This document shows, piece after piece, positions 36,601 through 51,600 of a stretch of DNA of 64,000 bases. This DNA is from Mytilisepta virgata. Lineage: Eukaryota; Mollusca; Bivalvia; Mytilida; Mytilidae. The translations under genes and the position numbers were made by a program. Under the pieces are notes generated by a model. It searched no databases. It saw only the letters and a program-made list of their open reading frames with translations, and was not told the origin of the DNA. The stretch is from contig CM051516.1 of assembly GCA_028015205.1 (NCBI GenBank), positions 32,874,230 through 32,938,229 on the forward strand, in the 5' to 3' direction. Position 1 is the first letter of the stretch, and every line of letters starts with the position of its first letter.

Positions 36601-39600
36601 TCGTGCAAACCACCAAAAGATAAATAAATTGTCTCAAAATTTTGATGATTGCACCATACTGCGCGCACCATCGCTCATTTTATGTCAATTCTTCGAGAAC
36701 CAGCATTCAAGTGATAAATCAATGGCTTTTTTGTATGCTAATTTTAAATTTCAGAACCACCCATATTTATATAAAATTTTGTGTCAACAAATATAACAAT
36801 TTTGAAACAAAGTTTAAATATATACTTATCCTTTTTATATTTATATCAATCCAAATATTCTTATTGAAAGGACATCCACACAAAAATTAACATTACATTA
36901 CAGACTTATTTACAAAGTCATGAATCAATAGATCAATAGTTTTGATATGTTTTAGTAGTTCTCACAATTTTGCCAGGGGCTATTGAGGGTTGTGAAATTA
37001 TTTATGTGTGAAATTTAATAAACAAGATCTTTGGTTTTATGATCAACAAAATACTTTTTCTCAAATAGATTATATACATAATCATGTAAGTTTTGTATCA
37101 ATTATCTTAGGTATGCCATTCGAAGAGAAAAAACTAGATGGAACTTTATACACAAAGTTATACTTCTCCCCCCCCCCTTCCTGTTTGTCTATCCCCTAAT
37201 TAAAACATTAGTGATCAATCTGAAAATATGAGGTGGGCAAGTTCTTATATATATGGCGAGTCTAGATATTGCAGTTGCTGAAAAATGGACTGTAAAAGAA
37301 AAAAATTGACAAAGTCACTGAACCATGAAATTGAGGTCAAGGGCACATGAAAGGTGTCAGACTGGCATGTACCCATACAGATCTTGCTATAAGCCATGTA
37401 TGATGAGTCTATTCATTGTAGTTGCTGTAAAATAGACTTTAAAGAAAAAAATTGACAAAGTCACTGAACCATGAAATTGAGGTCAAGGACACATGACAGG
37501 TGTCAGACTGGCATGTACCCATATAGATCTAGCTATAGACCATATCTGATGAATCTAGTCATTGCACTTGCTGAAATATAAACTTTTGAGGAAAAAATTG
37601 ACAAAGTCACTGAACCATGAAATTGAGGTCAAGGGCACATGAAAGGTGTCAGACTGGCATGTACCCATACAGATCTTGCTATAAGCCATGTATGATGAGT
37701 CTATTCATTGTAGTTGCAGAAAAATGGACTTTAGAAGAAAAAATTGACAAAGTCACTGAGCTGTGAAATTGAGGTCAAGGACACATGACAGGTGTCAGAC
37801 TCCCATGTACCCATATAGATCTTACTATATACCAAATATGATGACTCTAAACATTACAGTTACTAAGAAAGGGACTTGAATGTAAAACTATGTCGCAGAT
37901 TTTCGAAGTTCACTGAACCGTGCAATTGAGGTCAAGGACAAATGACAGGTGTCAGACTGGCATGTACCCATATAGATCTCACTGTAGACCAAATATAATA
38001 ACTCTAGGTATTATAGTTTCTGAGAAAAGGATTTGAATGTAAAACTATGTCGCAATGTTTATGTGGGTATTGAACCATGAAAAAAAGGTCAAGGTCATCT
38101 AAAAATGTGCTGCTGAAAAGGTCATCACTTCATGCACCTGTGGACCAAAGATGAACATTGTAAGTATTATACTTTAAAAGTTATTAAGGTTTTACAAAAA
38201 GTTAACGCCGTCGCCGTCGCCGTCGCCTTCGCCGTCGCCGCCGGATTGCTATACCTATGTCTCGCTTCCAGCGACTTTCGTCGCAGGCGAGACAAAAACT
38301 GATTTATAATGCGATTACAGATCAGCGGTGTGATATAAAATGGAAGCAGTTGATATAAACCTGAAACATTTGATAACAAAGTCATATCAGCTGCTAAGCA
38401 AATTCTTATAAAATTTGGGCAGTAATATGTACAATTTCCAATTTTATCAAAGGGTAAAATTTTACCTTTATTTTCTATAAGTATATGATAAATGTAACTA
38501 TCATAAAGTAATAATTAATTTATTTTTATTCACTGACGTATTGTTAGTAATCAAGGTAAGGTCTGCTAAATCATTTATTTGTCTTAATTGTTCTAATTCG
38601 CAATACATACAAATCTATTTATATTACAAAGTCAGTAAGACTTTTTACAAACTATTATTCATTTATTTAAAGGATTATTTCTCCAAGTAAACTTATAACC
38701 AAATGAAACAATTACTTTATCAAAGAAGTTTCAGACTTTTTGCAGTTGTTTTAAGCATACAATCTACATGTAAATTCATAAATCATTGCATGGATTAAAA
38801 AATTGCAAATCTTAGAAAAAAGGCAATTAAGTCAGAGTTATTAATATTTAAATTATCGCATCCTTTTATTATACAGCTGACTGTCGTTATCTCAGGGAAG
38901 GGACCAACAAAAATAGTTTGAGATAACAGGAGTTTGAGTTATCAGGACGAAATATAGTGCAAAGTTAATTCCAGGGACTAAAAAAATTACTTTGAGATAT
39001 CAGGAGTTTTGAGATAAAAGGGTTTGAGATAACAAGAGTCAACTGTAATTGCAAATCTTAGAAAACAGACAATTATGTCTGAACAATTAATGCAAATCAG
39101 GTACAATTTGTAAATGAAGAATATTCTTAATTATTGTACTGCTCATGCAGTTGCAAATATCTGAGTTCATTATAGCGATAACTTACTGGTATGTAATTAG
39201 CATTGATATAATCTGAAGAGTCTTCATCTTCTGTTGGAGACAGTACAACTCTACTGTGATCATCTAAGTAACAACATAAGAATATATATATCATATATTT
39301 AAGAAAATAAATTACATTGAATTATATCGCTCTGATTACTTTTGTGTTTTATCAGTTTTACAATTTTGTCCACTTTCACCAGCAGTCAGAGGTGATAATT
39401 TGATCAACATAGGTAAATTTTACCATATAATATTATATTTCTTCATTTGTTCTTGCAAGTTGTTCTGTGACGATATATTTTGCTACTACTATTTTGCATA
39501 ACTCTCAATGAGCAGGTTTTACTAAAAGTAGTATTACCAGCTAAAGACAAGGTAATATTACCTTGACCTTTGACCTTAATAGTAAAATCTTTAACCAATG

Positions 39601-42600
39601 ACAATGGTTGATTTTGATAATGTTCAAGATCCCCACCTTTAATATTTCATTACAGATATGAAATTTCTATTTTTAGTATCATTGACCTTGATTGCAGAAA
39701 AAGAGCATATTTGTGGGCTCTTTATTTCGTGGATTTTGAATTTTAAAAAATTTGAAATGAAAAGATTTTGTTATTGGAGAAAATATTAAAATTCTGTAGA
39801 TAATTAAACAATCTTCGATCTAACAGCTTTCCTTTGAAGCATAATCTGTGATCCCATTTCATTTGTATTGATTAATTTCATCTTATAAATGACTATTCAC
39901 CACTTAACTAAAACATAATATTTTATGACCAAATCTTCATTTGGTTCTTAAATTCATGGATAAATCAGTCCATGAAATCCAAGAAAATTTGTGTACTACG
40001 AATAACACGTGTTTCACAGTAATATTAGTGAGTCAACTTACATGGCAATATATTTGTATATCTATTTTTAGGTTTATTTTCATCTAGGTTGGCAGCATTT
40101 GTTGTATGTCTAGGACTCACTGCTTTCAAATCCTGTAAAAAAAATCCACATAAATTCTTTTGTGTAGTTTTACTGGGCATAAATGTGTTGACCAAAGCAC
40201 ATCTTGTCCAAAGATCTGATACACTTTACAGTAACAAAAGTATTTAAATTAATGCCTTTCAACCTTCTATGACAGCAAACCATTTCCAGCAACCCAACTA
40301 GACTAGATATGATACAAATAGTAAGTTTATTGTCCCCGAAATACCAACTATTGCCTCAAGGCATAGCCAAGGGGCAATAGTTGGTGGCAAGAGGACAATT
40401 ATAAACTGAATATGCAGTCAATAAGTGTTGAATTGTACTGAAATAAATTTACTGATGCTTTATTACAGTTTTTGATGTTTTTCGCATCACTGTCGTCTAA
40501 CATATCTTGTTAATCCTCCTCGGATAGGGAGGCAAATCGCCTTTTTTTTTCCCTCGGGAAAATAGTCATGAAAATATTAAGAGGCTCTTTGTATTCTTTA
40601 AAAAATAGCAAATTTATCTAAACTTATTCTTTATATAGAATATACAAACTGAGGTATAATAATTTCTCATATAAAGTTACCTCATATTCTGCCATAAATA
40701 GTCTATTGTCATCGGCATGGTACTTTTTGATAAATTCGTTTATATCATTTAGAACAATAGGTCTGCAATAAATTGATAAAATCTGATGAAATATAAAAAC
40801 AATACAAAACAAATGTGGTTTTACCAAAATAACATGCAAACTATTGTTTTTAATCTTCTCTCTGATGAAACTAAATCTGTTTCAATGCTTAATATGGTGA
40901 TCTATGAACAAAAATTATTTGAAAACTGACAAAACTGTTGAAAACATGACAGACAAACATGCTTTGGTTGCAAATTATATCATCAAAAGGAAGTATTGTG
41001 GATTAAGTTATTTCAGTTCAACCAATATTTTAGATATTTGTTGGTTCTTGAATTAATTGGTGGATTTTTAAAATAATTTTTTTTTAAATGCTGCAAAGTA
41101 TATATAGCTGTGTTTCACACCTGACTGTTAAGAAATAGTAACAGTTTTTCCTGTCCAAGAATTTGCTTTTACTAGTTTTTAGCAAATATAATTCATTCAC
41201 TGATTAGAATTTGTGCATACCGGTACTCACTTTTGGAGGTTTTGACACTTTCAAGTAGGTTATTTATAAAATCATTTACATTTTGCTGAGTTCTTTACTT
41301 TGTGGAATAATGTCATCCAACAGAATCCATGAAATTTAGAACACTACACATAATAAGTGTTTCAAAGTACATGTAATTCACAGGATAATGCACTTTAGTC
41401 CCAACCACATGAAATAATATCACCTACTTATTTATATTCTCAAACACACTTAAATTGTAACTTTTGTTCTTTTAAATATATAAACTGTTTCACTGCAGCT
41501 GAAGACAAAAATGAAGTAAGGCCTAAAAGTTTTTAACATACTAATGACTATATGTCTATGATGTCCACAATATACCTTTTACCTGGATCATTGCACCAAT
41601 CAAAACTCCCAACAACACTAAAGATGAAAACCAAATTACCTTATTCTCTCATGAGGACAATATATATAGAGATCTATTAAATCTCCTTCATACATTCCAA
41701 CAAACATCCAATTATTCCTTCCTTTCATTTTCAGGATGCAACATAATTATTTATAAACATTTCTTCCTGGATTATATATAATCATTTTTAAATATTGTAT
41801 CAGAATATCAGAAGGAAGTATTTCATATGATTCACAAACATTTCAGAAATATTGAAATGACTTGATCCAAGGGAAACTACTCCACCTTTACAATAATACC
41901 ATCATTTGTCTCCAAGTTGTTCTTATTATATGAAGATACTTATATTATGAAGTGAAATCTCAGAATAAAAGATGGGCCTCAGAGTGTGGCAAAGTGCTCA
42001 GAGTAGTTTGTCTTACCTACATACTAAAGACATCTAGCCTGACAACACTCAGCATGTAGCATGTATTTTTTTATGTTGAACTAAATGGACAAGGATTGAT
42101 AGTTTTCCTGCTAGGAGGCAGAGTTCGTTCCCCTAACAAATAAACACCAGCTGCTACAATATTGACAATGGCACTGAACTGGAGTAATCTCCATTAAACA
42201 AATAAACCAGAATTTCAGTATATACTTTAAATGTTTAATTCCCCAAAAATGTTTAGTTTTTTTTTTATCTTCTGAAAAATCTGAGGTACATACATTTGTA
42301 ATGCATAGATTGACATCTTATTTTTGGCAATCAACTACATCCACATTTTTATCCTAGCAAACTGTAACATTAACAGGTGACTTTAACCACAAACAAAGTT
42401 ATAAAAAACATTGCAGAGTAAAGATTTTATAAAAGTCCAGACAGAGAAAGTTGTCTTGAAAAACTAATAGTCTGATTATATGCCATGTTAGGGGTCAATT
42501 AGACAGAAGAGTGTTTAACTATTAACCTATTGATAATTACCTGATAGTTACTGCATATTATAACATCCAACATAACATCACAATAGTCACATGCCAAGAT

Positions 42601-45600
42601 ACGAAATTATTACAGGGGAGATAAATCTGGGTTTTTTTTGTTTTTAAGAGAATAAACATTCAGAAATAATCACAAATTGTTGAAAGATGCAAAAATGGAC
42701 ACCCCATATCTTATTATGTTATTATTAGAGAACAAGAGAAATATAAATCTCACCTATCTCGTCTTTTTATATCAGTTTTAGTATATGGCACTCTGAGGAA
42801 AATTAATTCAATTAAAAATCGCATAATTTGGATTCTGCACTTCTATCACAACTATGTAACATGATCAAAATTAAACTTAAAAAATTCTGCAGAAGCCAGT
42901 GCTTGGGGTAGTCTTGAAGTTTCAGTAGAATGAAAAAATTTATCACTTTGACTTTAAGATGAAGAACAGCAATAAAGGTGCATCTTGAATTTTTGTCACA
43001 TTCATATGGGAATTTTGTGTCAAGATTTCATCATAATTCTGGAAATCAAGATGTCTTATGGACCTGGAATCAATGCAATATCCTGTCTAAATTACACCAT
43101 TTCATTATATGATGTTTCAGACAAGATTATTTTTTCAATCCCATTTACTGTAAAAAAATGGGTCACTCACAAAACTTTTTCAAGACCTTTATCATGAAAT
43201 TGAATTACTCAGCTCACTTGCTGTGACCAAGATTTAAAAGTATCATATTTCAATAATTAATTACAAACTTTACTTTTCTCCATCATGCTAACAGCCACAG
43301 CAAATTACTTATTCTACTGCCTGTAAATCTCTGTTCATGGAATGGATTTTTGGCATTTTCAAAGTTTAAATTTTAGAATGGTACAACAATTTTTTGTTAG
43401 CTAATTAACCTTTTTGATCCCTCCAAGGAAACAAAAAGTTTGCAATTGTTTATAAAGGATATATTTGTACACTTCAAAAATGATTCTGAATTGAAATTTC
43501 CAATAGAAAAATTAATGCACTTTGAAAAAAAAAAAATTGAATTGACTAACTCAGACCTATCTTTAAATTTGTAAAACCATTATTCTAAATATTTTCAATG
43601 CAGTTTGTGAATATTTCCTGCAACAAGGGGATGTAAGTCTCAATTTAATAAAATCTCATAGGAAGAGTTATCTCCCTTTTACATACCATATGCAAAATGT
43701 TTTTGTTTCTCTTGAAGACATGATTGATGATGGATGAATTATTGTTTAAGCTCCAGTGGCAACCATTGGGAGAATATCAGGATGAGAACATGTTGATATG
43801 ATATGAATATGATCCCTGCTTTGTACTAGGCCCACACGTTGAGCAGGACTGTTAAATTGTTAGCTCACGAGGTAACTGTGGGCAGGAAGACATATTGATC
43901 ACACCACCTGGACATATTATACTGACTCAGAGTCAACCAGTCCTTTGCTCTTACTCCTTGATACCACATGCTTGGAGGAGAAGCAGAAAATACCAATTTT
44001 AATTTATTTGGTTTGACCAGGCCGGGGATCGAACCCGTGATCTTCCATACTTGAGGCTAGCTCGCTACCAGGAGACCACTGAGGCAGTGAAGACATGCAT
44101 GATTGAACAAAATCATGTAAGTTCAATTGTTTGATCTTACGACTAAGCTAATTGCATTTTTCAGTCAAATGATTAGATAATTCAAATTTATTAATCTTGA
44201 AAAATCCATTCTGTGGACTTAGGTTTACGGACAGTAATGAAGGTAAATATATGTGGTACTTAACTTTTTCATTGTTTTCATTTTTCTGACTTTTCATCAA
44301 AAGCTCAATGCTTGTTAGCACTGAGAAAATACTGCAAAAAAAACTTTTCACAGGTCAAAATGATGAAAACTTGTTAATCTTTTTCATTTTGAACTTTCCT
44401 ATTAATTTATCCTCTTTTGACATGTTTACTACCTGTATCTTTCAATCATTGGCTGCAATGGCTCAAATTCTGTATCAGATGGTCTTCTTAAGCTCAGATA
44501 TGATCTGATACATCTAAAAATAGTAAATAGGGTTGCATATTATAATTTTGGCCATGAAATACATATCTTTATTTGCATGATCGGGCAAATTATTGATAAA
44601 TTTTTATCCCTGTCCACAAACAGAAAATGTTCAATGTTCAGCGGAACAATTGTGTGGCCTTCTATCAATCACTGCTATACGAAGTAGTCTTCCAATAAAC
44701 AATTCTCATTATATTTTGTGGATTAATAACCCAACATAAGGATTTGTATAAAATCTGGGCAAACTTCATTCAGAGAGTAATACAGATCAGAATCAATGGG
44801 AATATCTCATCTCATAAAATTATCTACTACAGTGAAGAAATTATAACACGATGTTTATTTAAAAAGTTGTAGATCAGATCTTGTTATGTGGTCAAAATTC
44901 TTACAAGATTGGAATGGGGTGTCTTTTTTTTTATTAATGATTATATCATTAAGGCAGCTGACATTCAACTTTACACTGATGCTACACTGACAGCCTTTAG
45001 ATGCATCTACAGAAATCTATGGTTCCAAGGCAATTTTCCTCAAGAAATTTAAGAACAGACCTCAGTGGCATTTTTTTAGCTTTACCCTATTGTTATGGCT
45101 TGTGTACTGTGGGGTCATTCTTGGTGTACAGAAAAGATATTGTTTAACTGTGGCAACTTAGCTACAGTGGAAATAAATAATATAGGTAGATCAAAAAATT
45201 TCCAAGTATAATGAAATTAATGAGAAAGCTTAAATATCAGTCTTCTATGCATAGTTATGTAATCCATGCTCAACATATTGTAAGTAGAGATAATTATCTA
45301 GCCAATTCTATTTCTCATTACCAGATGACCAAATTTCGGGCATTAGCACCACAAGCAAACATCAGACCTACACCATGCCTCCAAGCTACAGAGTTGATGA
45401 TGAATTAACATCCCAGCTAGACAAATTATGGGATGCATGTCGAAGCAAAAGTACCAGGGTAACTTATATATCTGCCTTCAAGTGTTTTTAAAGATTTTTA
45501 ATTTTGAATAGAATGAGTACTTTACAGGAAAAGGTGCCTCTTATTGATGAAAAGATATTGCTCTATTTTGCTACATAAGACAGAAGACATTGAATTTAAA

Positions 45601-48600
45601 ATATACAACAATTAAATTATATCTCACCGGAATTTGTCATTTCAATATGCGTAAAAGAAGTTAAGATCCTTTAACTAGAGGCTCAGAGGGCTTAGCCTGT
45701 ATCGCTCACACGGCAGAAACAAGAATTGCCCATGGCGGCCATGTTTGTCGCATGATCTGGACAAAATGAGAAAACTTTGTCAAGTATCGTTTCATTTGGC
45801 AAAGCGGTTTTAGAAAAGAAGATTTCTTTATATCAGCCTATCAGAAACAAGAATTGCACATGGCAATTAGGATGAAAAAAAATAATTTCATACAAGAATT
45901 TCCATAGATGCTTCCTGTCAAGTTTGGCTGAGTTTTGGCCAAGTAGTTCCAGAATTTTTTTTTTTTTTAAATCAACCAATGAGAAACAAAAATTGCCCAT
46001 CATTGGGACGAAATGAGGAAACTTCCCACAGATGTTTCATTCAATTTGGTCAAGCGACTTCAGAGGAGAATATTGTTTTATATCAGCCAATCAAAAAAAA
46101 AAAGAACTGCCCAAGGCATCCATATTTGTAATCCAATTTGGGACGAAATGAGGAAATTTTATAAAGGACCTCTTATATATGCTTCTTGTCAAGTATTTGC
46201 CAGTGATTTCAGAGAAGATTTTTTTGTATCAGCCAATCAGAATCAAGAACTGCCCATGGTGGCCATATTTGTAGTTCGATCGGGCCAAAATGAGGAGACT
46301 TTGTACAGAACCTCCCATAGATGCTTCCTGTCAAGTTTCATTTCATTTGGCCAAGCAGTTCCAGAAGAAAAAAAAATTTTAATCAATGAGAAACAAGAAC
46401 TGCCCATGACGGCCATGTTTGTTGCCAAATCAGGACGAAATGTGAAAACTTTGAAAACAACCTCTAATATATGCTTCCTGTCAAGTTTAGTTCCATTTGG
46501 TCAAGCAATTTCAAACGAGAATATTTTTTTATATCAGTTTCAGAGGAGAAGATTTTTGAAAACTCAGCCAATCAAAAATCAACAATTGCCAATGGTGGCC
46601 ATGTTTGTTGTCCGATTGGGACGAAATGAGCAAACTTCATTAAGGACCTTACATAGATGCTTCCTGTCAAATTAAATTTCATTTGGCCCAGTGGTTTCAG
46701 AGGAGAAGATTGAAATGTAAAAGTTAACAGATGATGGACGGACGGACGACAGACGCCAAGTGATGGCAAAAGCTCAAATGGCCTCTAGCCAGGTGAGCTA
46801 AGAAAACAATGTGTGCTTACGAATTAAAATGTGAGGATTTCATAAATCTCAGGAAATAGTGAGGCCTCGGTGGCCGAGTGGTCTAGGTAGTTTGTTATGA
46901 CTACTAATGATCACTAGCCTGTCAACGCTGAGGTTGCGAGTTCGAATCTCACCTGTGGCGGGGTGTGTTCGACTCCGATCTTAATAGACAAGGATTGCCA
47001 ATTTTCCTACCGAAGGTCGGTGGTTCTCTCCGGGTACTCCAGCTTCCTCCACCAATAAAAACTGGCCGCCGCGAATTAGCCAAATGTGCTGAAAACGGCG
47101 TAAAGCCCAAACTAAACAAACAAACAGGAAAACGGTACACAAGGGAGACTACCTATTACCTCTTTAGTCTTACAAGAGATGTGTTTGATATTAGAGCAAG
47201 GTGTGTTTTCACCTTTTAAAGAAATTATGTTACAGTGTGCTTTGAAAATGGCATTTTTTGGATTTCTGCATTGTGGAGAATTCACATGGCAACAAAAAAT
47301 GGAAAGCTCATTCTTTTGTAAGTCTTAGAATAGAGGACATATATGTGGATGATAGTCGTGACTTTTATACATTCAAACTTCACTATTCAAAATCAGCCCT
47401 TTTCATAAAGGTGTGAACATTAACAGATATGAAAATCAGAAATTTAGGCCGGTTAACACTAATTTAAGATATGTAACACATAGGTTTAATGTAGGTGCAA
47501 TTAAAAAATCTCCTTTATTTGTTAAAGACGAATTCGACCTTGACCCTTGAAAAGGGATACCTTCATATCATTTCTCAAAGATCTTTTACATATACTTGGT
47601 TATGACAATGACAACTTTAGTGCCCATTATTTCCATATTGTGGCGGCTACCTGGGCCACCGCATCTTTTACATTGGACATATTTCTGACAGAGGACCATA
47701 GCTGTCAGGTCCGGTTCCAATTGGATAAGTAGTTTCAGACAAGACTTTTTAATGAATTTTTCCATAGGGTCTAATGTTAAACTATGTTCGGCTGTAGCGG
47801 CCATCTTGGTTGATCGTCCGGTTCATCGGACAAAATTCTGAAAGAGGACCATCTAAGGACCATTGCTGCCAAGTCTTGTTCCGATTGGCTCAGTAGTTTC
47901 AGATAAAAAGATTTTTAAAGGAATTCCCATAGGGTCCTATGTTAAACTAAGTTCGGCTGTGGCAGCCATCTTGGTTGAACGTCCGGTTCATTGGAAAAAT
48001 TTCTGGAAGAGGATCATCTAAGGACCATTGCTGCTAAAGTTGATTGCAATTGGCTCAGTAATTTCAGATGATGATTTTTAAATGAACTTCCCATAGTGTC
48101 CTATGTTAAACTAAGTTCGGCTGTGGCAGCCATCTTGGTCAGAGGTCAGGGTCATCTGACACACATTTGAAAGAGGACCACCTTATGACCATTCCACCAC
48201 AGTTTGGTTTTAATTGGGCAAGTAGTTTCAAACAAGAAGATTTTTATGTGAATTTCCCATTGGGTACTTTGTTAAACTAAGTTCCGCTGTGGCTGCCAAC
48301 TTGGTCAGATGTCAGGACCATTGGACAAATTTTGGAAGGGGGACTACCCAAGGATTATTTCAGCAAAATTTGGCTGAGACTGGCATAGTGGCTTCAGAGG
48401 AAGATTTTAAAATTTTTTACCCCCCTTTGTTCTATTTTTAGCATGGCTGCTATCTTGGTCAAAGGTCAGGGACACCGGAAACTATCTTGGAAGGGGGCCA
48501 CCCAAGGACCATTCCACCAAGGTTTGGTCCCAATTGGCCTTGTGGTTTCTGAGGAGAATCATTTCCCACTGCACCAGGCCTCATCTGCCGTTGCTTTTAG

Positions 48601-51600
48601 ACCAATCAAATCGGGCTGTTCACAAATGCACATACCCTTTGACCAATCAGGCATGACAGTGTTTAACTTTGTCGACTGTGCTCATTGAATTTACCTAGGT
48701 ACAGGAAACTTAAAAATCTCTTGTTTTTACGAAAGACATAGGTACTTATACTCATTAAAAAGTGAAGAACTGGAAAATGTTCCACTCATTTTTTAAATTC
48801 AGCGTCTTTTCCATTGTTCTGCTGCACTCCACTCAAGAAAGACGTGAATTTTAAAAACTCATTGAAGATTTTTCAGTTTTCACTTTGACCTCGTGTTAAA
48901 GAACTAATCTTTTTAAAAACAATCAGATTACAAATACTTACTCCCTTCTACGGTAGGCAATAAATCCTCCCAAAGTAATGGCAATAAGCAATAAAACGAC
49001 ACATATAATTATTCCAGCTATTTCTCCTGGCGACAATGGCTCATCTACAACAAAAATATATGGAAAACTAGAATTATTATGCCCCTTCACTTAAACTAAG
49101 AATTGAATTTATTATTAATGAGGTTAGATCATATTTACAGAACCCCAAATATGCTGTGTATAACCATGAATTAAGCTTTAAAAACAAGATAGATACTTTT
49201 GAGAAATGATCTCTGGCAGTAAAAACTAGAACTGTGCGTGACCTCACTGAATGATAACCCGCCCCCCCCCCCCCCCCCCCCTTTTGTAATATATGATGCC
49301 AACCTTCATATAAATTTCAACAAAATCCATTTAACGGTTTAGGAGGAGTTACAAGCTTTAAACATGTAAAACCCATCAGTTGGATTATCTACCTTTGCAA
49401 GCATCTGGGGATAATTACCATCTACATATGATGCCCAACCTTCTTATAAAGTTTCATCAAAATCCATTGAAGAGTTTAGGAGGAGTTGCCCTTATAAGCT
49501 TTAAACATGTAAAACCCTTAAGTTGGATTATTTCCCTTTGCAAGCATTGGGCAATAATTATCTTACTTCATGCACATCTACATATGATGCCCAACCTTCA
49601 TAGTTTCATCAAAATCCATTGAACAGTATAGGTGTAGTTGGGCTTACAAGGTACATGACAGACAGACGGACGGACAGACTGACAGACAGACTGATGGACG
49701 TACAGACAGACGGAGAGCCAGATGGATGGATACCATTACCATGTATCCATTACCATTCAAGCAAGAAATATAGGTCAAAGTAACCCAATTTTTTAATAAT
49801 GAATTAACTAATGTAAGAGGATTATAGGAGTGAATTATCATTTATATAACATCATGAATTCCTATGATATAAAATTAAAGGCAAAACTTTATCAGAGTCA
49901 CTCATGCATTAAATGTAGGTCAAAGAAACCCAATTGTAAGTAGAACTATGCTTTGTGGTTTGAAAGGAGTGTAATTGTATAACATCATCAATGTGTCTCA
50001 ATTGGTTTCTGAGAAATTTAACCTAAGGTGGTACCCAACACCTTGACTAAAATAAATTTGGCTCGTTTAATTTTCATAAAATTTTTAGGAAATATTTACT
50101 TTGACCTGTCGACATTAATGTTGATTTTTTTAGTAAATAGAATTTCACACTTCACAGGAATAATTTCATTGAATATATAGCAGTTTGGCAAACATCAATT
50201 TTGATCATAGAGAAGCTTAATTTCTCTTTACTTATTAAATTTGATTAAAACGCTGTTTATTTTTAAGAGCTATCTCCCTGTAGTGTTAGGTACCTTAACA
50301 CAAAAACTTATCTAAGCTGGATGGATGTACAGCCAAACTTACTTACAACAAGGGTAAATATGTATGTGACTCTAATACATTTATAGACAGGGCATAAAAC
50401 ACTGTGAATCCTTTTATTTTTATTTGTTATCAATTCTTATTTTTGGTAATTTTGAAATAATTAAGTATTCAAAATATGTATTTTTACTATATAATTTAAT
50501 TTGTGGTTTTTCTTTCAAACAAAAACCATGCAAATTCACAGCCATGATATCCAAGGACACATCCAATAAAATCTACAGTTGTCATTGATTGGTAAATTGT
50601 AAGACTTATAAGGAATCTGTGGCATCATTTACAATGCAAGCCTTACTTCCAGCAGTTTTGGAAGTTTATGGTGAATAAAAATAGAGTTTGTATAATTAAA
50701 ATTATCTGGGTAGAGTGTTCATATGTATTATGCTTACCGGTATATATATACTTATATAATTTCAGGAATATAAGCTAACATTCACATCTCATATTCCAAT
50801 TAAAAGCTATCATTTTTTTGTAAACAGGAATATAACAATATATATATAACAAGCATTCTGAAAGCATTGCTGGGCAATACAATGTCCCCTACCAGCTTGA
50901 GCTGTGAGAAAACACGCAAAATCTCCTTGAGTATGTGAATCGGACAAAGACGTATGGACAGAGTCGTTCTAAAAATCATGAAACTATGTTTCCAAGGGGT
51001 ACACAATAATTACCTCATCAGCTTGCTCTGTAGCTCATCATTATAAGCTCACATTACCAATAATAAGATCAATTGGTAAAAGGGTTTGCAAAAAAAGTCC
51101 GGAAAACTAGTATTTTGACAATAATTCCTAATTCCAAGGACAATAACTCTAACAATAATTATCTGATCAGCATGAAACACTGTAATCTATTTCTCGCGCG
51201 AAGAATTATTTGTCATAACTAATTCCCCATAATTCTTTTATTTGATTGACCTTGATGCAAACTTCACTCTTTTCCGATTGGTTGAAATCTGCACGGCCAT
51301 AGCATGGCAACATTTGATGTCACAGAAAAATGAATGTTAAGATTTCCTGCAGGCCAGACGCCGAATCACAAACAAACAAATATTCCTCCAAAGGCTCGTT
51401 TATTATTATATCAAAATTAAACATCAAGCGATATCTAATTCTCACTCATTGTGAAACCTATAATTATAAGCTCACACACCAAAAATAAGATCACTTGGTA
51501 AAAGGATTTGTGCAAAAAGTCCGGTAAACTATTATTTTGGCAATAATTCCTAATTCCAAGGGCAATATCTCTAACAATAATTATTTGATCAGCACGAAAC

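Larger units (their letters stand above)
40763..48941 (-). other. Large RPTP intron between juxtamembrane and transmembrane exons
   Basis: 8.2 kb. Holds a SINE (43800-44090), a DIRS-like relic (44950-45661), a SINE (46861-47130) and two tandem-repeat elements. 40763-43800 shows no gene; 42070-42200 may be a very diverged SINE body. Confidence 0.6.

Noticed and set aside
46013..46675. 220-codon open frame on the plus strand
   Set aside because: It lies wholly inside the tandem-repeat element at 45676-46803. The apparent protein repeats follow the DNA repeats and contain no known domain.
49261..49281. Poly(C) run as a functional site
   Set aside because: Simple homopolymer next to a repeat array; similar shorter runs at 23127 and 37170, with no further signal.
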